Positions 43,399-52,233 of a stretch of DNA of 64,000 nucleotides are shown here, piece by piece. Numbering within the stretch: the stretch's first letter is position 1; every line of letters begins with the position of its first letter. Under the pieces are notes generated by a model. The model worked only from the letters and a program-made list of their open reading frames with translations, had not been told where the DNA came from and did not search any database. The position numbers were made by a program, and so were the translations under genes. The DNA comes from Flavobacteriaceae bacterium GSB9 (lineage in GTDB: Bacteria > Bacteroidota > Bacteroidia > Flavobacteriales > Flavobacteriaceae): positions 1,426,001 to 1,490,000 of the forward strand of contig CP062007.1 in NCBI GenBank assembly GCA_022749295.1. Reading direction: 5' to 3'.

Positions 43399-45129
43399 AT
43401 GATACACATTGAACCAAAAATTTTAGAGCGAATTAATGCTTGGCTTACCCCTGCATTTGATAAAAAAACACAGGCAACAATTAAAGACAGCATTGCCAAC
43501 AACCCAAAGGACATTCAAGAAAGTTTTTACAAAGATTTGGAGTTTGGCACTGGAGGCATGCGAGGTATCATGGGTGTTGGCACCAACAGAATTAACAAAT
43601 ATACACTAGGAAAAAGCACTCAAGGTTTGAGCAATTACCTTCACAAACAATTTTCTGGTGAAAAAATAAAAACAGTTATTGCTTACGATTGCCGCCACAA
43701 CAGTAAAACCTTGGCTAAAGTCGTTGCCGATGTGTTTTCTGCAAATGGCATTGAAGTGTATCTGTTTGAAGATTTACGCCCAACGCCAGAATTATCGTTT
43801 GCCGTTAGACATTTAAATTGCCATTGCGGCATTGTATTAACCGCTTCGCACAACCCACCAGAGTACAATGGTTATAAAGTGTATTGGCAAGATGGCGGAC
43901 AATTAGTGCCACCGCACGATAGTGCCGTTATCGACATGATTAACGATTTGGATTATGCCGACATAAAATTTAAGGCCAATGACGATTTAATACATTACAT
44001 AGGCAAAGATGTTGATGCCGACTTTGTTGATGCTTCGGTTGAAAACGGATGTGTTGGCGCAACCCAAGCCGCTAAAGACGATTTAACTATTGTATTTACC
44101 TCGCTTCACGGCACATCGATTACGGCCGTTCCCGAAACTTTAAAGCAAGCAGGTTACAAAAACGTCCATATTGTAAAAGAACAGGAAACTCCCGATGGCG
44201 ATTTCCCAACAGTAAAATCACCAAACCCTGAAGAACCTGCCGCATTAAAAATGGCTTTGGAACTCGCTGAAAAAGTAAATGCCGATATCGTTATAGGTAC
44301 CGACCCCGATTGCGACAGACTAGGTGTTGCTGTTCGTAATTCTGAAAAAAAACTACAATTATTGAACGGAAATCAGACTATGATTATGATGACTGATTTC
44401 CTACTAAAACAATGGAAAGCGGAAGGAAAAATAAAAGGAAAGGAATTTATTGCTACAACCATTGTGTCTACGCCTATGCTTAACAAACTTGCCGATGCCT
44501 ATGGTGTGGATAATAAAATTGTACTGACTGGTTTTAAATGGATTGCCAAACTCATTCATGATTTTGACGACTTAAGTTTTATTGGCGGTGGTGAAGAAAG
44601 TTTTGGCTATTTGGTTGGTGATTTTGTTCGCGATAAAGATGCTGTAACCTCAACACTTTTGGCTTGCGAAATCGCTGCTATTACAAAATCTAACGGCAGT
44701 TCGTTCTATGAAGAACTTTTAAAACTCTATGTTGAACACGGGTGCTTCAAGGAAAAACTTGTTTCGCTAACCAAAAAAGGCATTGAAGGCGCCGAAGAAA
44801 TAAAACAAATGATGACCGATGCCCGCAACAATACACTTAAAGTTATAAATGGCTCAAAAGTCGTAAAATTTGAAGATTACGATCTATCTATTCGTAAAAA
44901 CATGGTTACAGGTGAGGAAAGTGCTATAGATATTCCAAAATCAAATGTACTGATTTATTACACTGAAGATGGTAGCCAAGTGGCGTTAAGGCCTAGTGGT
45001 ACAGAACCCAAAATAAAGTTCTACGTTAGTGTTAATACGAAATTAGACAGCGTTTCAAATTTTAATCAGACTGAGGCCGATTTGGATGCTAAAGCCGAAG
45101 CGATTTTAAAAGACATGAAATTAATTTAA
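43399..45129 (+). CDS. Phosphoglucomutase/phosphomannomutase family phospho-sugar mutase
   Basis: This 576-residue enzyme of the alpha-D-phosphohexomutase superfamily has the phosphoserine loop [13 protein letters not shown] (serine near 149), metal loop [13 protein letters not shown] (near 300), sugar loop [10 protein letters not shown] (near 395) and phosphate loop [12 protein letters not shown] (near 530). It swaps phosphate between C1 and C6 of hexoses. The length and N-terminal [13 protein letters not shown] extension match the glucose 1,6-bisphosphate-type PGM2-like branch. The gene lies between the GT2 and ABC-exporter genes. Confidence 0.94.
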   Translation: MIHIEPKILERINAWLTPAFDKKTQATIKDSIANNPKDIQESFYKDLEFGTGGMRGIMGVGTNRINKYTLGKSTQGLSNYLHKQFSGEKIKTVIAYDCRHNSKTLAKVVADVFSANGIEVYLFEDLRPTPELSFAVRHLNCHCGIVLTASHNPPEYNGYKVYWQDGGQLVPPHDSAVIDMINDLDYADIKFKANDDLIHYIGKDVDADFVDASVENGCVGATQAAKDDLTIVFTSLHGTSITAVPETLKQAGYKNVHIVKEQETPDGDFPTVKSPNPEEPAALKMALELAEKVNADIVIGTDPDCDRLGVAVRNSEKKLQLLNGNQTMIMMTDFLLKQWKAEGKIKGKEFIATTIVSTPMLNKLADAYGVDNKIVLTGFKWIAKLIHDFDDLSFIGGGEESFGYLVGDFVRDKDAVTSTLLACEIAAITKSNGSSFYEELLKLYVEHGCFKEKLVSLTKKGIEGAEEIKQMMTDARNNTLKVINGSKVVKFEDYDLSIRKNMVTGEESAIDIPKSNVLIYYTEDGSQVALRPSGTEPKIKFYVSVNTKLDSVSNFNQTEADLDAKAEAILKDMKLI

Positions 45130-45136
45130 TAACACG

Positions 45137-45144
45137 TATCTTTG
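45137..45144 (+). promoter_or_regulatory. -7 promoter element before the ABC exporter gene
   Basis: TATCTTTG matches TAnnTTTG. It is directly followed by a strong hairpin at 45154-45184, so the start of the exporter transcript would fold immediately. Confidence 0.45.
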
Positions 45145-45153
45145 CACAAAACT

Positions 45154-45184
45154 ACATGCTTTTATGGTTTCCATAAAAGCATGT
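45154..45184 (+). promoter_or_regulatory. Perfect 14-bp stem-loop in the leader of the ABC exporter gene
   Basis: ACATGCTTTTATGG (45154-45167) pairs fully with CCATAAAAGCATGT (45171-45184) around a 3-base loop. The T-rich bases after it could make it a terminator for the upstream mutase gene; its position after a -7 element would also make it a 5' mRNA stem. Confidence 0.6.
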
Positions 45185-45209
45185 TTTATAAATAGACAAT
45201 TCTGATTTA

Positions 45210-47039
45210 ATGAATCATTTTTATAACATCTTAAGATACGCTAAACCTTATAAAAAATATGCTTTCGGGCATATTGTATCCAATATTTTTTATGCGCTGT
45301 TTGGCACATTGTCGTTCATTGCATTAATACCAATGTTAGACATCCTATTTGAAAAAAAGGACGAGACCGTACAAATAACAAAACCGATTTACGAGGGCAT
45401 ATCCCATCTAAAAGATTACTATAAAGATTTTTTGGCTTACCATGTAAACCAATACGCAGAAAACAACCCGCAAAAAGCATTACTTTTGGTTGTTGGACTT
45501 ATTATATCCTTATTTTTACTAAAAAATATTTTCGGTTATTTAGCCAATTATTTCATGGTTTTTTTAAGAAATGGTGTGGTAAGAGACCTGCGGAATGCCG
45601 TATATTCAAAAACCGTCGAGCTTCCCCTTTCCTATTTCTCAGAACAAAAAAAGGGCGATATTATGGCACGTGTAACTAACGATGTAGCCACACTTCAATA
45701 TTCCATGCTACCTGTTTTAGAACTCATCGCCAGAGAACCCCTTATGATAATTTTCACCTTAATTGGCATGGTTATCTTGAGTGCAAAACTCACAATTTTC
45801 GTATTTATATTTATTCCTATTTCGGGTATAATCATTTCCCGTATCGGAAAAAGTTTAAAACGTAAATCTGATCGCGTTCAAAACGAACAGGGCGTTATAC
45901 TTTCCACTTTGGAGGAAACCCTAACAGGATTACGCATTATAAAAGGGTTTAACGCCGAAAAAAAATTCGACGATAAGTTTAGAGCATCCTCAAATCGGTT
46001 TTATAACTTTTCAAATAAACTATTGAACCGCCAAAACTTGGCCTCACCAACAAGTGAGTTTTTGGGTATTTTGGTCATTTCTATTTTATTATGGTATGGC
46101 GGTCAATTGGTATTGGTTGATGGCTCACTTGATGGTAGTTCGTTTATTGCGTTTATGGGGCTAGCCTACAATATTATGGTGCCGGCAAAAGCTATTTCCA
46201 GAGGACTTTACAACATCAAACAAGGCAATGCGGCCGCCGAACGTATTCAGGAAATCATCGACACACCTAACCCGTTAAAAGATAAAAATAATGCCATTGA
46301 AAAAACAGATTTCAATTCTGAAATTAAATTCAAAGACATTTCGTTTAAATATCAAGATGATTACGTATTAAAGAATTTTTCTTTAACCATTCCCAAAGGA
46401 AAAACCGTGGCCTTGGTAGGGCAATCAGGAAGTGGTAAATCTACTATTGCCAATTTAATTACGCGCTTTTATCACGTCAATAAAGGAGAGATTTTAATCG
46501 ATGATATAAATATAAATGATATCACTACGAGTTCGTTACGCAAACAATTGGGTATTGTTACCCAAGATGCCATATTGTTTAACGACACCATAAAAAACAA
46601 TCTGAAATTGGGCAACGACAATGCAACTGATGAGGCAGTTATTGAAGCCTTAAAAATTGCTAACGCTTGGGAATTTGTAAAAGATTTGCCCGAAGGTATT
46701 GAAACAAATATAGGCGATTCTGGAAATAAACTTTCAGGTGGACAGAAACAGCGATTGAGCATTGCCCGCGCCGTTCTTAAAAGTCCACCTATTATGGTTT
46801 TAGACGAGGCGACTTCGGCACTAGATACAGAAAGTGAACGTTTGGTACAAGTGGCCTTAGAAAACATGATGAAAAACAGGACATCAATCGTTATTGCCCA
46901 CAGATTATCTACCATTCAAAATGCCGATGAGATTGTTGTTCTCAACAAAGGACAAATTGTTGAACAAGGAAAGCATAACGAACTCATTGCTAAAAAAGGT
47001 GTTTACCAAAAACTCGTTGAAATGCAAAGTTTTGAATAA
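45210..47039 (+). CDS. ABC exporter, MsbA-like half transporter
   Basis: This 609-residue protein has six membrane helices in the first 320 residues, with the exporter coupling helix region LSYFSEQKKGDIMARVTND. The ATPase domain has Walker A GQSGSGKST near 405, signature LSGGQKQR near 508 and Walker B IMVLDEATSALD. Two copies form a functional dimer that flips lipid or exports a lipophilic substrate. The MsbA-like role (lipid A-core flipping) is likely from length and similarity, but the substrate is not proven. It ends at a strong terminator. Confidence 0.9.
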   Translation: MNHFYNILRYAKPYKKYAFGHIVSNIFYALFGTLSFIALIPMLDILFEKKDETVQITKPIYEGISHLKDYYKDFLAYHVNQYAENNPQKALLLVVGLIISLFLLKNIFGYLANYFMVFLRNGVVRDLRNAVYSKTVELPLSYFSEQKKGDIMARVTNDVATLQYSMLPVLELIAREPLMIIFTLIGMVILSAKLTIFVFIFIPISGIIISRIGKSLKRKSDRVQNEQGVILSTLEETLTGLRIIKGFNAEKKFDDKFRASSNRFYNFSNKLLNRQNLASPTSEFLGILVISILLWYGGQLVLVDGSLDGSSFIAFMGLAYNIMVPAKAISRGLYNIKQGNAAAERIQEIIDTPNPLKDKNNAIEKTDFNSEIKFKDISFKYQDDYVLKNFSLTIPKGKTVALVGQSGSGKSTIANLITRFYHVNKGEILIDDININDITTSSLRKQLGIVTQDAILFNDTIKNNLKLGNDNATDEAVIEALKIANAWEFVKDLPEGIETNIGDSGNKLSGGQKQRLSIARAVLKSPPIMVLDEATSALDTESERLVQVALENMMKNRTSIVIAHRLSTIQNADEIVVLNKGQIVEQGKHNELIAKKGVYQKLVEMQSFE

Positions 47040-47054
47040 AATTGGATTTGGCAT

Positions 47055-47095
47055 AAAAAAAGGATAGAGATTTGGGGGCTTCTATCCTTTTTTTT
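47055..47095 (+). terminator. Intrinsic terminator of the ABC exporter gene
   Basis: AAAAAAAGGATAGA (47055-47068) pairs with TCTATCCTTTTTTT (47081-47094). After it, 47096-47328 holds a small 7-bp hairpin (TGTTAGA / TCTAACA at 47099-47121) and otherwise AT-rich spacer with no gene that I can see. Confidence 0.85.
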
Positions 47096-47328
47096 GTTCT
47101 GTTAGACTTGGGGCATCTAACAACTTTTAGTAGGTTTCTGTTACAAACATAAGTCATTAATACTTTTCAAGCAAGAAAAAATGCATTTAATCGTGTTTTA
47201 AATACACTTTATCGATAAAAACAAACTCAAACTATTGATTTTCAGAGACATAAACTTTAGCCCTAAAAACCAATAATCAGCTCTTAAACTTTTACTATAT
47301 TTAACAGTCTAAATTATAAAGTGTATTT

Positions 47329-47871
47329 GTGACGGACGAAGCGCAACTTTTAGAACAACTAAAATCGGAACAACATAAGGATGAGGCTTTTAAAACCCTG
47401 ATTTCGCTCTACAAAGAACGCTTATATTGGCATATTCGAAACATTGTTAAGTCGCACGACGACACTGACGATGTGCTTCAAAATACATTCATTAAAATCT
47501 ACAAAAACATTCATAAATTTAAAGGAGAAAGCAAATTGTTTTCATGGATGTACCGCATTGCAACAAACGAATCTATAACCTTTATAAACAAAAGGGCTAA
47601 ACAATTAAAAACCACAAACGAAGAAGTACAGCAACAAGCCTTAAACAATTTAAAATCGGATGTTTATTTTGAAGGCACCGAAATCCAGTTAAAATTACAA
47701 AAAGCCATAGCTACACTACCTGAAAAGCAGCAATTGGTGTTTAACATGAAGTATTTTCAAGACTTAAAATATAAAGATATGTCTGAAATTTTACAAACAA
47801 GTGAAGGAGCACTAAAGGCATCATATCACATAGCCGTAAAAAAAATTGAAGACTATTTAACTAAAAATTAA
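47329..47871 (+). CDS. ECF RNA polymerase sigma factor
   Basis: This 180-residue ECF sigma factor has region 2 HDDTDDVLQNTFIKIYKNI and region 4 ATLPEKQQLVFNMKYFQDLKYKDMSEIL, with recognition helix SEGALKASYHIAVKKI. The start is GTG. The next genes encode a short membrane protein and a Spy/CpxP-like periplasmic protein, the typical arrangement of a sensor-type ECF operon in Flavobacteriia. Confidence 0.93.
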   Translation: MTDEAQLLEQLKSEQHKDEAFKTLISLYKERLYWHIRNIVKSHDDTDDVLQNTFIKIYKNIHKFKGESKLFSWMYRIATNESITFINKRAKQLKTTNEEVQQQALNNLKSDVYFEGTEIQLKLQKAIATLPEKQQLVFNMKYFQDLKYKDMSEILQTSEGALKASYHIAVKKIEDYLTKN

Positions 47872-47905
47872 ACCTTTATAAAAAAAGTAAGTCTTACAAA
47901 TAGCA

Positions 47906-48409
47906 ATGAAAGATAAAAAAATGCATAGCATCAAAAAAACAGGATTTAAAGTACCAAACAATTATTTTGATACTTTAGAAGACGATCTGTTGCCAGAAAT
48001 CAAGTTAAAAACCAATCTTGAGCGTTCTGGTTTTACCGTACCCAAAACCTATTTTAGCGATTTAGATAGTGACATAATCAACAAAATACAAAAAGAAAAC
48101 GAGCCAAAAGTTATTTCAATAGTCAGCAAAAAGAACTTGATTTATATTTCGAGTGTAGCAGCTGCTGTATTGTTACTTTTTAGTTTGTCTGTATTGAACA
48201 CCAAGCCCGAAACAACTTTTGACAGCCTAGATGTTCAAACTGTTGAAAACTATATTTTAGAAGAAGACATTGGCGCCTATGAAATAAATACCACCCTAAC
48301 AGAAGACGACTTTTACGCAGAGAATTTCACCGATGTTACAATTGACGATGATTCCTTTGAAACTTATATCTTAAACGATATAAACATAGAAGACATCATG
48401 TTAGAATAA
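47906..48409 (+). CDS. Membrane protein with duplicated VPxxYF motif, probable anti-sigma partner
   Basis: This 167-residue protein has a tandem repeat in its cytoplasmic part: GFKVPNNYFDTLEDDLLPEI, then GFTVPKTYFSDLDSDIINKI. One membrane helix follows at about 75-92 (IYISSVAAAVLLLFSLSV). The periplasmic tail is very acidic. It lies 34 bp after the sigma factor gene and is most likely its membrane-bound partner. No named anti-sigma domain is visible. Confidence 0.65.
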   Translation: MKDKKMHSIKKTGFKVPNNYFDTLEDDLLPEIKLKTNLERSGFTVPKTYFSDLDSDIINKIQKENEPKVISIVSKKNLIYISSVAAAVLLLFSLSVLNTKPETTFDSLDVQTVENYILEEDIGAYEINTTLTEDDFYAENFTDVTIDDDSFETYILNDINIEDIMLE

Positions 48410-48418
48410 AAACGCACC

Positions 48419-48883
48419 ATGAAAAAACTTATACTATTCATATCATTACTGTTTTTCATCTCCATAAATGCATTTTCGCAGCACCATGGCGATAAATTTA
48501 AAAAACTAAAAATACCTTTTATCTCAGAGCGGGTTAACTTAACACCCGAGGAAGCCGAAAAATTCTGGCCTATTTATAATGCTTATGAAGAAATCGCGTC
48601 TAAATTAAAGCACGAAAAAATACGCGGCATCCATAAAGAAATAAAAAAGAACCGTGATGCTATAAGTGAAGCCAAGGCAAAAGAATTACTTGAAAAACTA
48701 ACCAATTACGAAAAAGAACTTCATGACGAAGAAATGAAACTCAATAAGCAGTTGCAAAAAATTATTTCGAATAAAAAAATCATACTTCTCAAAATGGCCG
48801 AAGAAGATTTTAAAAAGCGGCTTTTTGACAGATATGTAAACAAAAAAATAAAACACCGAATGGAAAATAAAAAGGACAAATAG
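48419..48883 (+). CDS. Spy/CpxP-like periplasmic protein (sensor of ECF-type sigma factor)
   Basis: This 154-residue protein has a signal peptide ending near NAFSQHH. The mature protein is an all-helical, highly charged bundle (NLTPEEAEKFWPIYNAYEEIASKL), resembling the LTxxQ family of metal or misfolded-protein sensors. Related flavobacterial proteins are annotated as sensors of ECF sigma factors. It lies 9 bp after the probable anti-sigma gene. Confidence 0.8.
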   Translation: MKKLILFISLLFFISINAFSQHHGDKFKKLKIPFISERVNLTPEEAEKFWPIYNAYEEIASKLKHEKIRGIHKEIKKNRDAISEAKAKELLEKLTNYEKELHDEEMKLNKQLQKIISNKKIILLKMAEEDFKKRLFDRYVNKKIKHRMENKKDK

Positions 48884-48895
48884 AACGATCCTTTT

Positions 48896-49924
48896 TTATT
48901 CCTTAAAAGTAAGCTTTGAAATCCGTCCAGCCCCAGCAACATAAGCTACACTATCGTTTAAAAACCTAATGGTGTAAAACCCTTCATCACTCAAGTGTTT
49001 CCATGACCCTCCGGAATCATTACTAAAATCGATACCTTTAAAACCAACAGCTACAAGTTCCTTAGCATTTCCGTTTGGCACATATTGCACACAACTTCTG
49101 TACCCAGGGTTTTGGTTTTGAGCTACCAAATGCCATGTTTTGCCGCCATCGGTAGTTTTAATTTTGTTCGCCGCATTAGCATCTGGATTAGTATAATCGC
49201 CACCAATGGCAAAACCGTTTAGTTCATCATAAAAATCGATGGAATAAATGCCCTCGGTTTCCTTTTCCTTAACGATTGGCGTATCGAAAACCTGCCATGT
49301 TTTAGCTTTATCAGGAGAATAATACACGCGTCCCGCCGTAGTGGCCACCCAAGTACTTTCCCCTATTATGGCAATATTCGTATCGCTAGCGGCAAAAGCA
49401 CCTTCGTTATCGAGGCCTTTGGGCAATTGGTTACACGGTAATTTTGTCCAAGTATCACCGCCATCTCTGGTAACGATAATACTTAAACAGCCATCGGTAG
49501 AGTCGCCAATAGCAATACCTTCGTGGTTATTCCAAAAATCCATGGAATCGTAAAAAGTTTTGGGGTGGTTTTCTTGGTAAACTATTTTAATTGAATCCTT
49601 CTGTATTTTAAAAATAAAAGTGGGACTTCCTATCGTAATGACAAATCCGTGAGCAACCGCCCTGAAGTTAAGCTCTAAAGAATCGGAGACAGGTATAGGG
49701 TAATAAATAGCTTTTTCATTTGTAAAACCTAAGTCTCCATTGGAAGTTGCAAAAAACAAATTCCCGGTTTCATCTCCCAATTCAATGGCCCTAACATTCA
49801 AAAGCGAATCCTGTAAAATCGTTTCAATTTCAACGTCATTAAAATCCTTAGGAATAACATTTTTCCTTTTTGCACAGGAAAATAACACCAAAACAAGCAC
49901 CACCAGGGACACATTTCTTTTCAT
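48896..49924 (-). CDS. Ycf48/BNR-repeat beta-propeller lipoprotein
   Basis: This 342-residue protein has a lipobox cysteine at residue 17 (LFSCAKRK). Ycf48/BNR-type blades with Asp-box motifs follow: VTRDGGDTWTKL, YSPDKAKTWQVF, KTTDGGKTWHLV and NDSGGSWKHL. These folds are found in photosystem assembly factors, sialidases and many unknown lipoproteins. The function is unknown. It is convergent with the ECF operon, with a 12 bp gap and no terminator between them. Confidence 0.85.
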   Translation of the reverse strand: MKRNVSLVVLVLVLFSCAKRKNVIPKDFNDVEIETILQDSLLNVRAIELGDETGNLFFATSNGDLGFTNEKAIYYPIPVSDSLELNFRAVAHGFVITIGSPTFIFKIQKDSIKIVYQENHPKTFYDSMDFWNNHEGIAIGDSTDGCLSIIVTRDGGDTWTKLPCNQLPKGLDNEGAFAASDTNIAIIGESTWVATTAGRVYYSPDKAKTWQVFDTPIVKEKETEGIYSIDFYDELNGFAIGGDYTNPDANAANKIKTTDGGKTWHLVAQNQNPGYRSCVQYVPNGNAKELVAVGFKGIDFSNDSGGSWKHLSDEGFYTIRFLNDSVAYVAGAGRISKLTFKE

Positions 49925-50000
49925 AAAACATGAATTTTAAAGAAAGATAGTGCTATTCGCTCTAAAAATAAAAACATTCGAGAATTCGTAGCATTTAACG

Positions 50001-50008
50001 TAACTTTG
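50001..50008 (+). promoter_or_regulatory. -7 promoter element of the RsmB/NOP gene
   Basis: TAACTTTG matches TAnnTTTG; TTCG lies 20 bases upstream as an imperfect -33. The in-frame TTG at 50006 is part of the element and so is not the start codon. Confidence 0.55.
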
Positions 50009-50026
50009 CAGCCTGATTTATACAAC

Positions 50027-51244
50027 ATGCGATTACACAGAAATTTATGCTTTGCGGTTATTGATGGATTAACCCTAATTTTTAACGAAGGAAAGTACGC
50101 CGATAAAGTCATCCAACAATTGTTAAAACGTGATAAACGTTGGGGCTCTCGCGACCGTGCTTTTGTTGCCGAAACCACCTACGACATTGTACGTTGGAAA
50201 CGCCTTTACGCCGAAATTGCAGATGTTAAAGAACCGTTTGACCGCGATAACCTATGGCGCATGTTTGCCGTTTGGGCCACCCTAAAAGGTATAAAGTTGC
50301 CCGATTGGAAATATTTTGAAAACACACCCGCTCGTAAAATAAAAGGCCGTTTTGATGAACTTTCAAAAATTAGAAAATTTAGAGAGTCTATCCCCGATTG
50401 GATTGAAAACGTTGGCTTACAAGAATTGGGCGAAAAAGAATGGACCAAGGAAATAGCCATGCAAAACCAGCAGGCCGATGTAATTTTACGTGTTAATACA
50501 CTAAAAACAACGAAGGAAAAATTACAAAGCATTCTTTTTGACGAAAACAATATTCAAACCGAATTTATAAAAGGGTATCCATCGGCATTAAAACTGAAAG
50601 AACGTGCCAATGTTTTTGTAACCGATGCTTTTAAAAACGGACTTTTTGAAGTTCAAGATGCCTCGTCACAATTAGTAGCCGATTTCCTCGATGTAAAACC
50701 TGGCATGAAAGTAGTAGATACCTGTGCCGGTGCTGGCGGCAAAACATTACACCTCGCTTCTTTAATGGAAAACAAGGGACAGGTTATTGCCATGGATATT
50801 TATGAAAGCAAACTTAAAAAACTAAAAGTTCGCGCCCGTAGAAATGGAGTACATAACATCGAAATGAAAGTTATCGATTCTACAAAACCAATAAAAAAAC
50901 TACACAATAAGGCTGACCGTGTTTTAATTGATGCACCATGTTCTGGTTTAGGCGTTTTACGTAGAAACCCCGATGCGAAATGGAAATTGGAACCCGAGTT
51001 TTTAGATCGTATTCGCGTAACCCAACAAGACGTTTTACAAGAGTACTCTAAAATGGTAAAGCCGGGTGGCAAATTGGTTTATGCAACCTGTTCTGTGTTG
51101 CCTTCTGAAAACCAAAATCAGGTTGATGCCTTTTTAAAATCGGAAGCAGGCCAAGCATTTCACTTACTAAAAGACAAAAAAGTGTTGGCTTATAAATCTG
51201 GTTTCGATGGGTTTTATATGGCGCTTTTAGAGCGAAAAATCTAA
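50027..51244 (+). CDS. RsmB/NOP family rRNA cytosine-5 methyltransferase
   Basis: This protein of about 405 residues has an N-terminal NusB-like helical domain. The SAM-binding motif DTCAGAGGKTLHLASL lies near 231, the DAPCSGLGVLRRNPD motif with the release cysteine near 302, and ATCSVLPSENQ with the catalytic cysteine near 351. It methylates C5 of a cytosine in 16S rRNA (or tRNA); the exact site cannot be read. The start is taken at the ATG at 50027, since the TTG at 50006 overlaps the -7 element. Confidence 0.9.
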   Translation: MRLHRNLCFAVIDGLTLIFNEGKYADKVIQQLLKRDKRWGSRDRAFVAETTYDIVRWKRLYAEIADVKEPFDRDNLWRMFAVWATLKGIKLPDWKYFENTPARKIKGRFDELSKIRKFRESIPDWIENVGLQELGEKEWTKEIAMQNQQADVILRVNTLKTTKEKLQSILFDENNIQTEFIKGYPSALKLKERANVFVTDAFKNGLFEVQDASSQLVADFLDVKPGMKVVDTCAGAGGKTLHLASLMENKGQVIAMDIYESKLKKLKVRARRNGVHNIEMKVIDSTKPIKKLHNKADRVLIDAPCSGLGVLRRNPDAKWKLEPEFLDRIRVTQQDVLQEYSKMVKPGGKLVYATCSVLPSENQNQVDAFLKSEAGQAFHLLKDKKVLAYKSGFDGFYMALLERKI

Positions 51245-51251
51245 TATTCGT

Positions 51252-51325
51252 GTCATTCTGAACTTGTTTTAGAATTTCATTATTAGTTCTTAAATGAGAA
51301 GCTGAAACAAGTTTAGGTTAAAGAC
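51252..51325. repeat. Imperfect palindromic intergenic repeat, copy 1
   Basis: Left arm GTCATTCTGAACTTGTTTTA (51252-51271, continuing to 51280) is largely complementary to the right arm ATGAGAAGCTGAAACAAG (from 51294). The GTCATTCTGAACTTGTTTCAG motif occurs as a dispersed repeat in many Bacteroidota genomes, as I recall. It may fold in RNA and help terminate. Confidence 0.6.
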
Positions 51326-51371
51326 GATTACCAAAATTCTATTTTTAAAACTTCTTCCGTATTTTTAAATC

Positions 51372-52232
51372 ATGCTAAACGATTTAAAAACATATCTTTC
51401 AGATTTACTGAACCAAAAAATCACCAAGATTTCGTCGGTTTCTGGCGGTGACATTTCGTCCGCATATAAAATTGAAACGGATAAACAGTCCTTCTTTTTA
51501 AAAGCAAATAGCAACTCGAACGCCTTGGATATGTTTAACATTGAAGCCAAGGGTTTAAAAGCTATTCAGAATACCTACACTATAAAAACCCCACAAATTT
51601 TAGCTTGCAGTTCTTTTAAAAACCAAGCTTTTATTTTGATGGAATTTGTTGATTCCAAACAAGCATCAGCAAACGATTTTGAAAATTTGGGATACCAATT
51701 GGCCAAATTACACCAATATCATGATGAATATTTTGGATTGAACCACGATAATTTTATTGGCAGTTTGCCTCAAAGAAACTCACAACATCAATCTTGGACC
51801 GACTTTTATATAAAAGAGCGCCTATTGCCCCAACTAAAATTAGCCCAATCTAAAAACTTGCTCCGGCATGAAGAAATCCCTACAGCAGAAAGCATGTCAA
51901 AAGCACTTTCTTCATTATTTGAAAACATTAAACCATCGTTACTTCATGGAGATTTGTGGAGCGGTAATTTTTTAATTTCAAATGAAGGCACGCCATTTTT
52001 AATCGACCCGGCAGTGTATTATGGACATAGCGAAGTGGATATTGCAATGAGTAAACTCTTTAGTGGTTTTGGCGAGCGCTTTTATGAGGCTTATGCCGAA
52101 ATCATTCCCTTTTCAAATGAAACTACTTCCAGAATCGAAATTTACCAACTATACTATTTGCTGGTGCATTTAAATATGTTCGGCAGGTCTTATTATGGTT
52201 CGGTAAAATCCATACTTTCTAAACATTTCTGA
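51372..52232 (+). CDS. Fructosamine kinase family protein
   Basis: This 286-residue protein of the fructosamine-3-kinase/ketosamine-3-kinase family has SVSGGDISSAYKIE at the N terminus and the lysine in FFLKANSN. The catalytic loop LLHGDLWSGNFLI lies near 190-202, followed by the metal-binding FLIDPAVYYGHSEVDIA. Family members phosphorylate glycated amines, which then detach from proteins. It stands as a single gene, convergent with the bestrophin locus by 1 bp. Confidence 0.92.
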   Translation: MLNDLKTYLSDLLNQKITKISSVSGGDISSAYKIETDKQSFFLKANSNSNALDMFNIEAKGLKAIQNTYTIKTPQILACSSFKNQAFILMEFVDSKQASANDFENLGYQLAKLHQYHDEYFGLNHDNFIGSLPQRNSQHQSWTDFYIKERLLPQLKLAQSKNLLRHEEIPTAESMSKALSSLFENIKPSLLHGDLWSGNFLISNEGTPFLIDPAVYYGHSEVDIAMSKLFSGFGERFYEAYAEIIPFSNETTSRIEIYQLYYLLVHLNMFGRSYYGSVKSILSKHF

Positions 52233-52233
52233 G

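Noticed and set aside
48819-48836. Terminator-like AAAAAGCGGCTTTTT sequence
   Set aside because: It lies inside the coding region of the Spy/CpxP-like gene and has too short a loop for a clear terminator.
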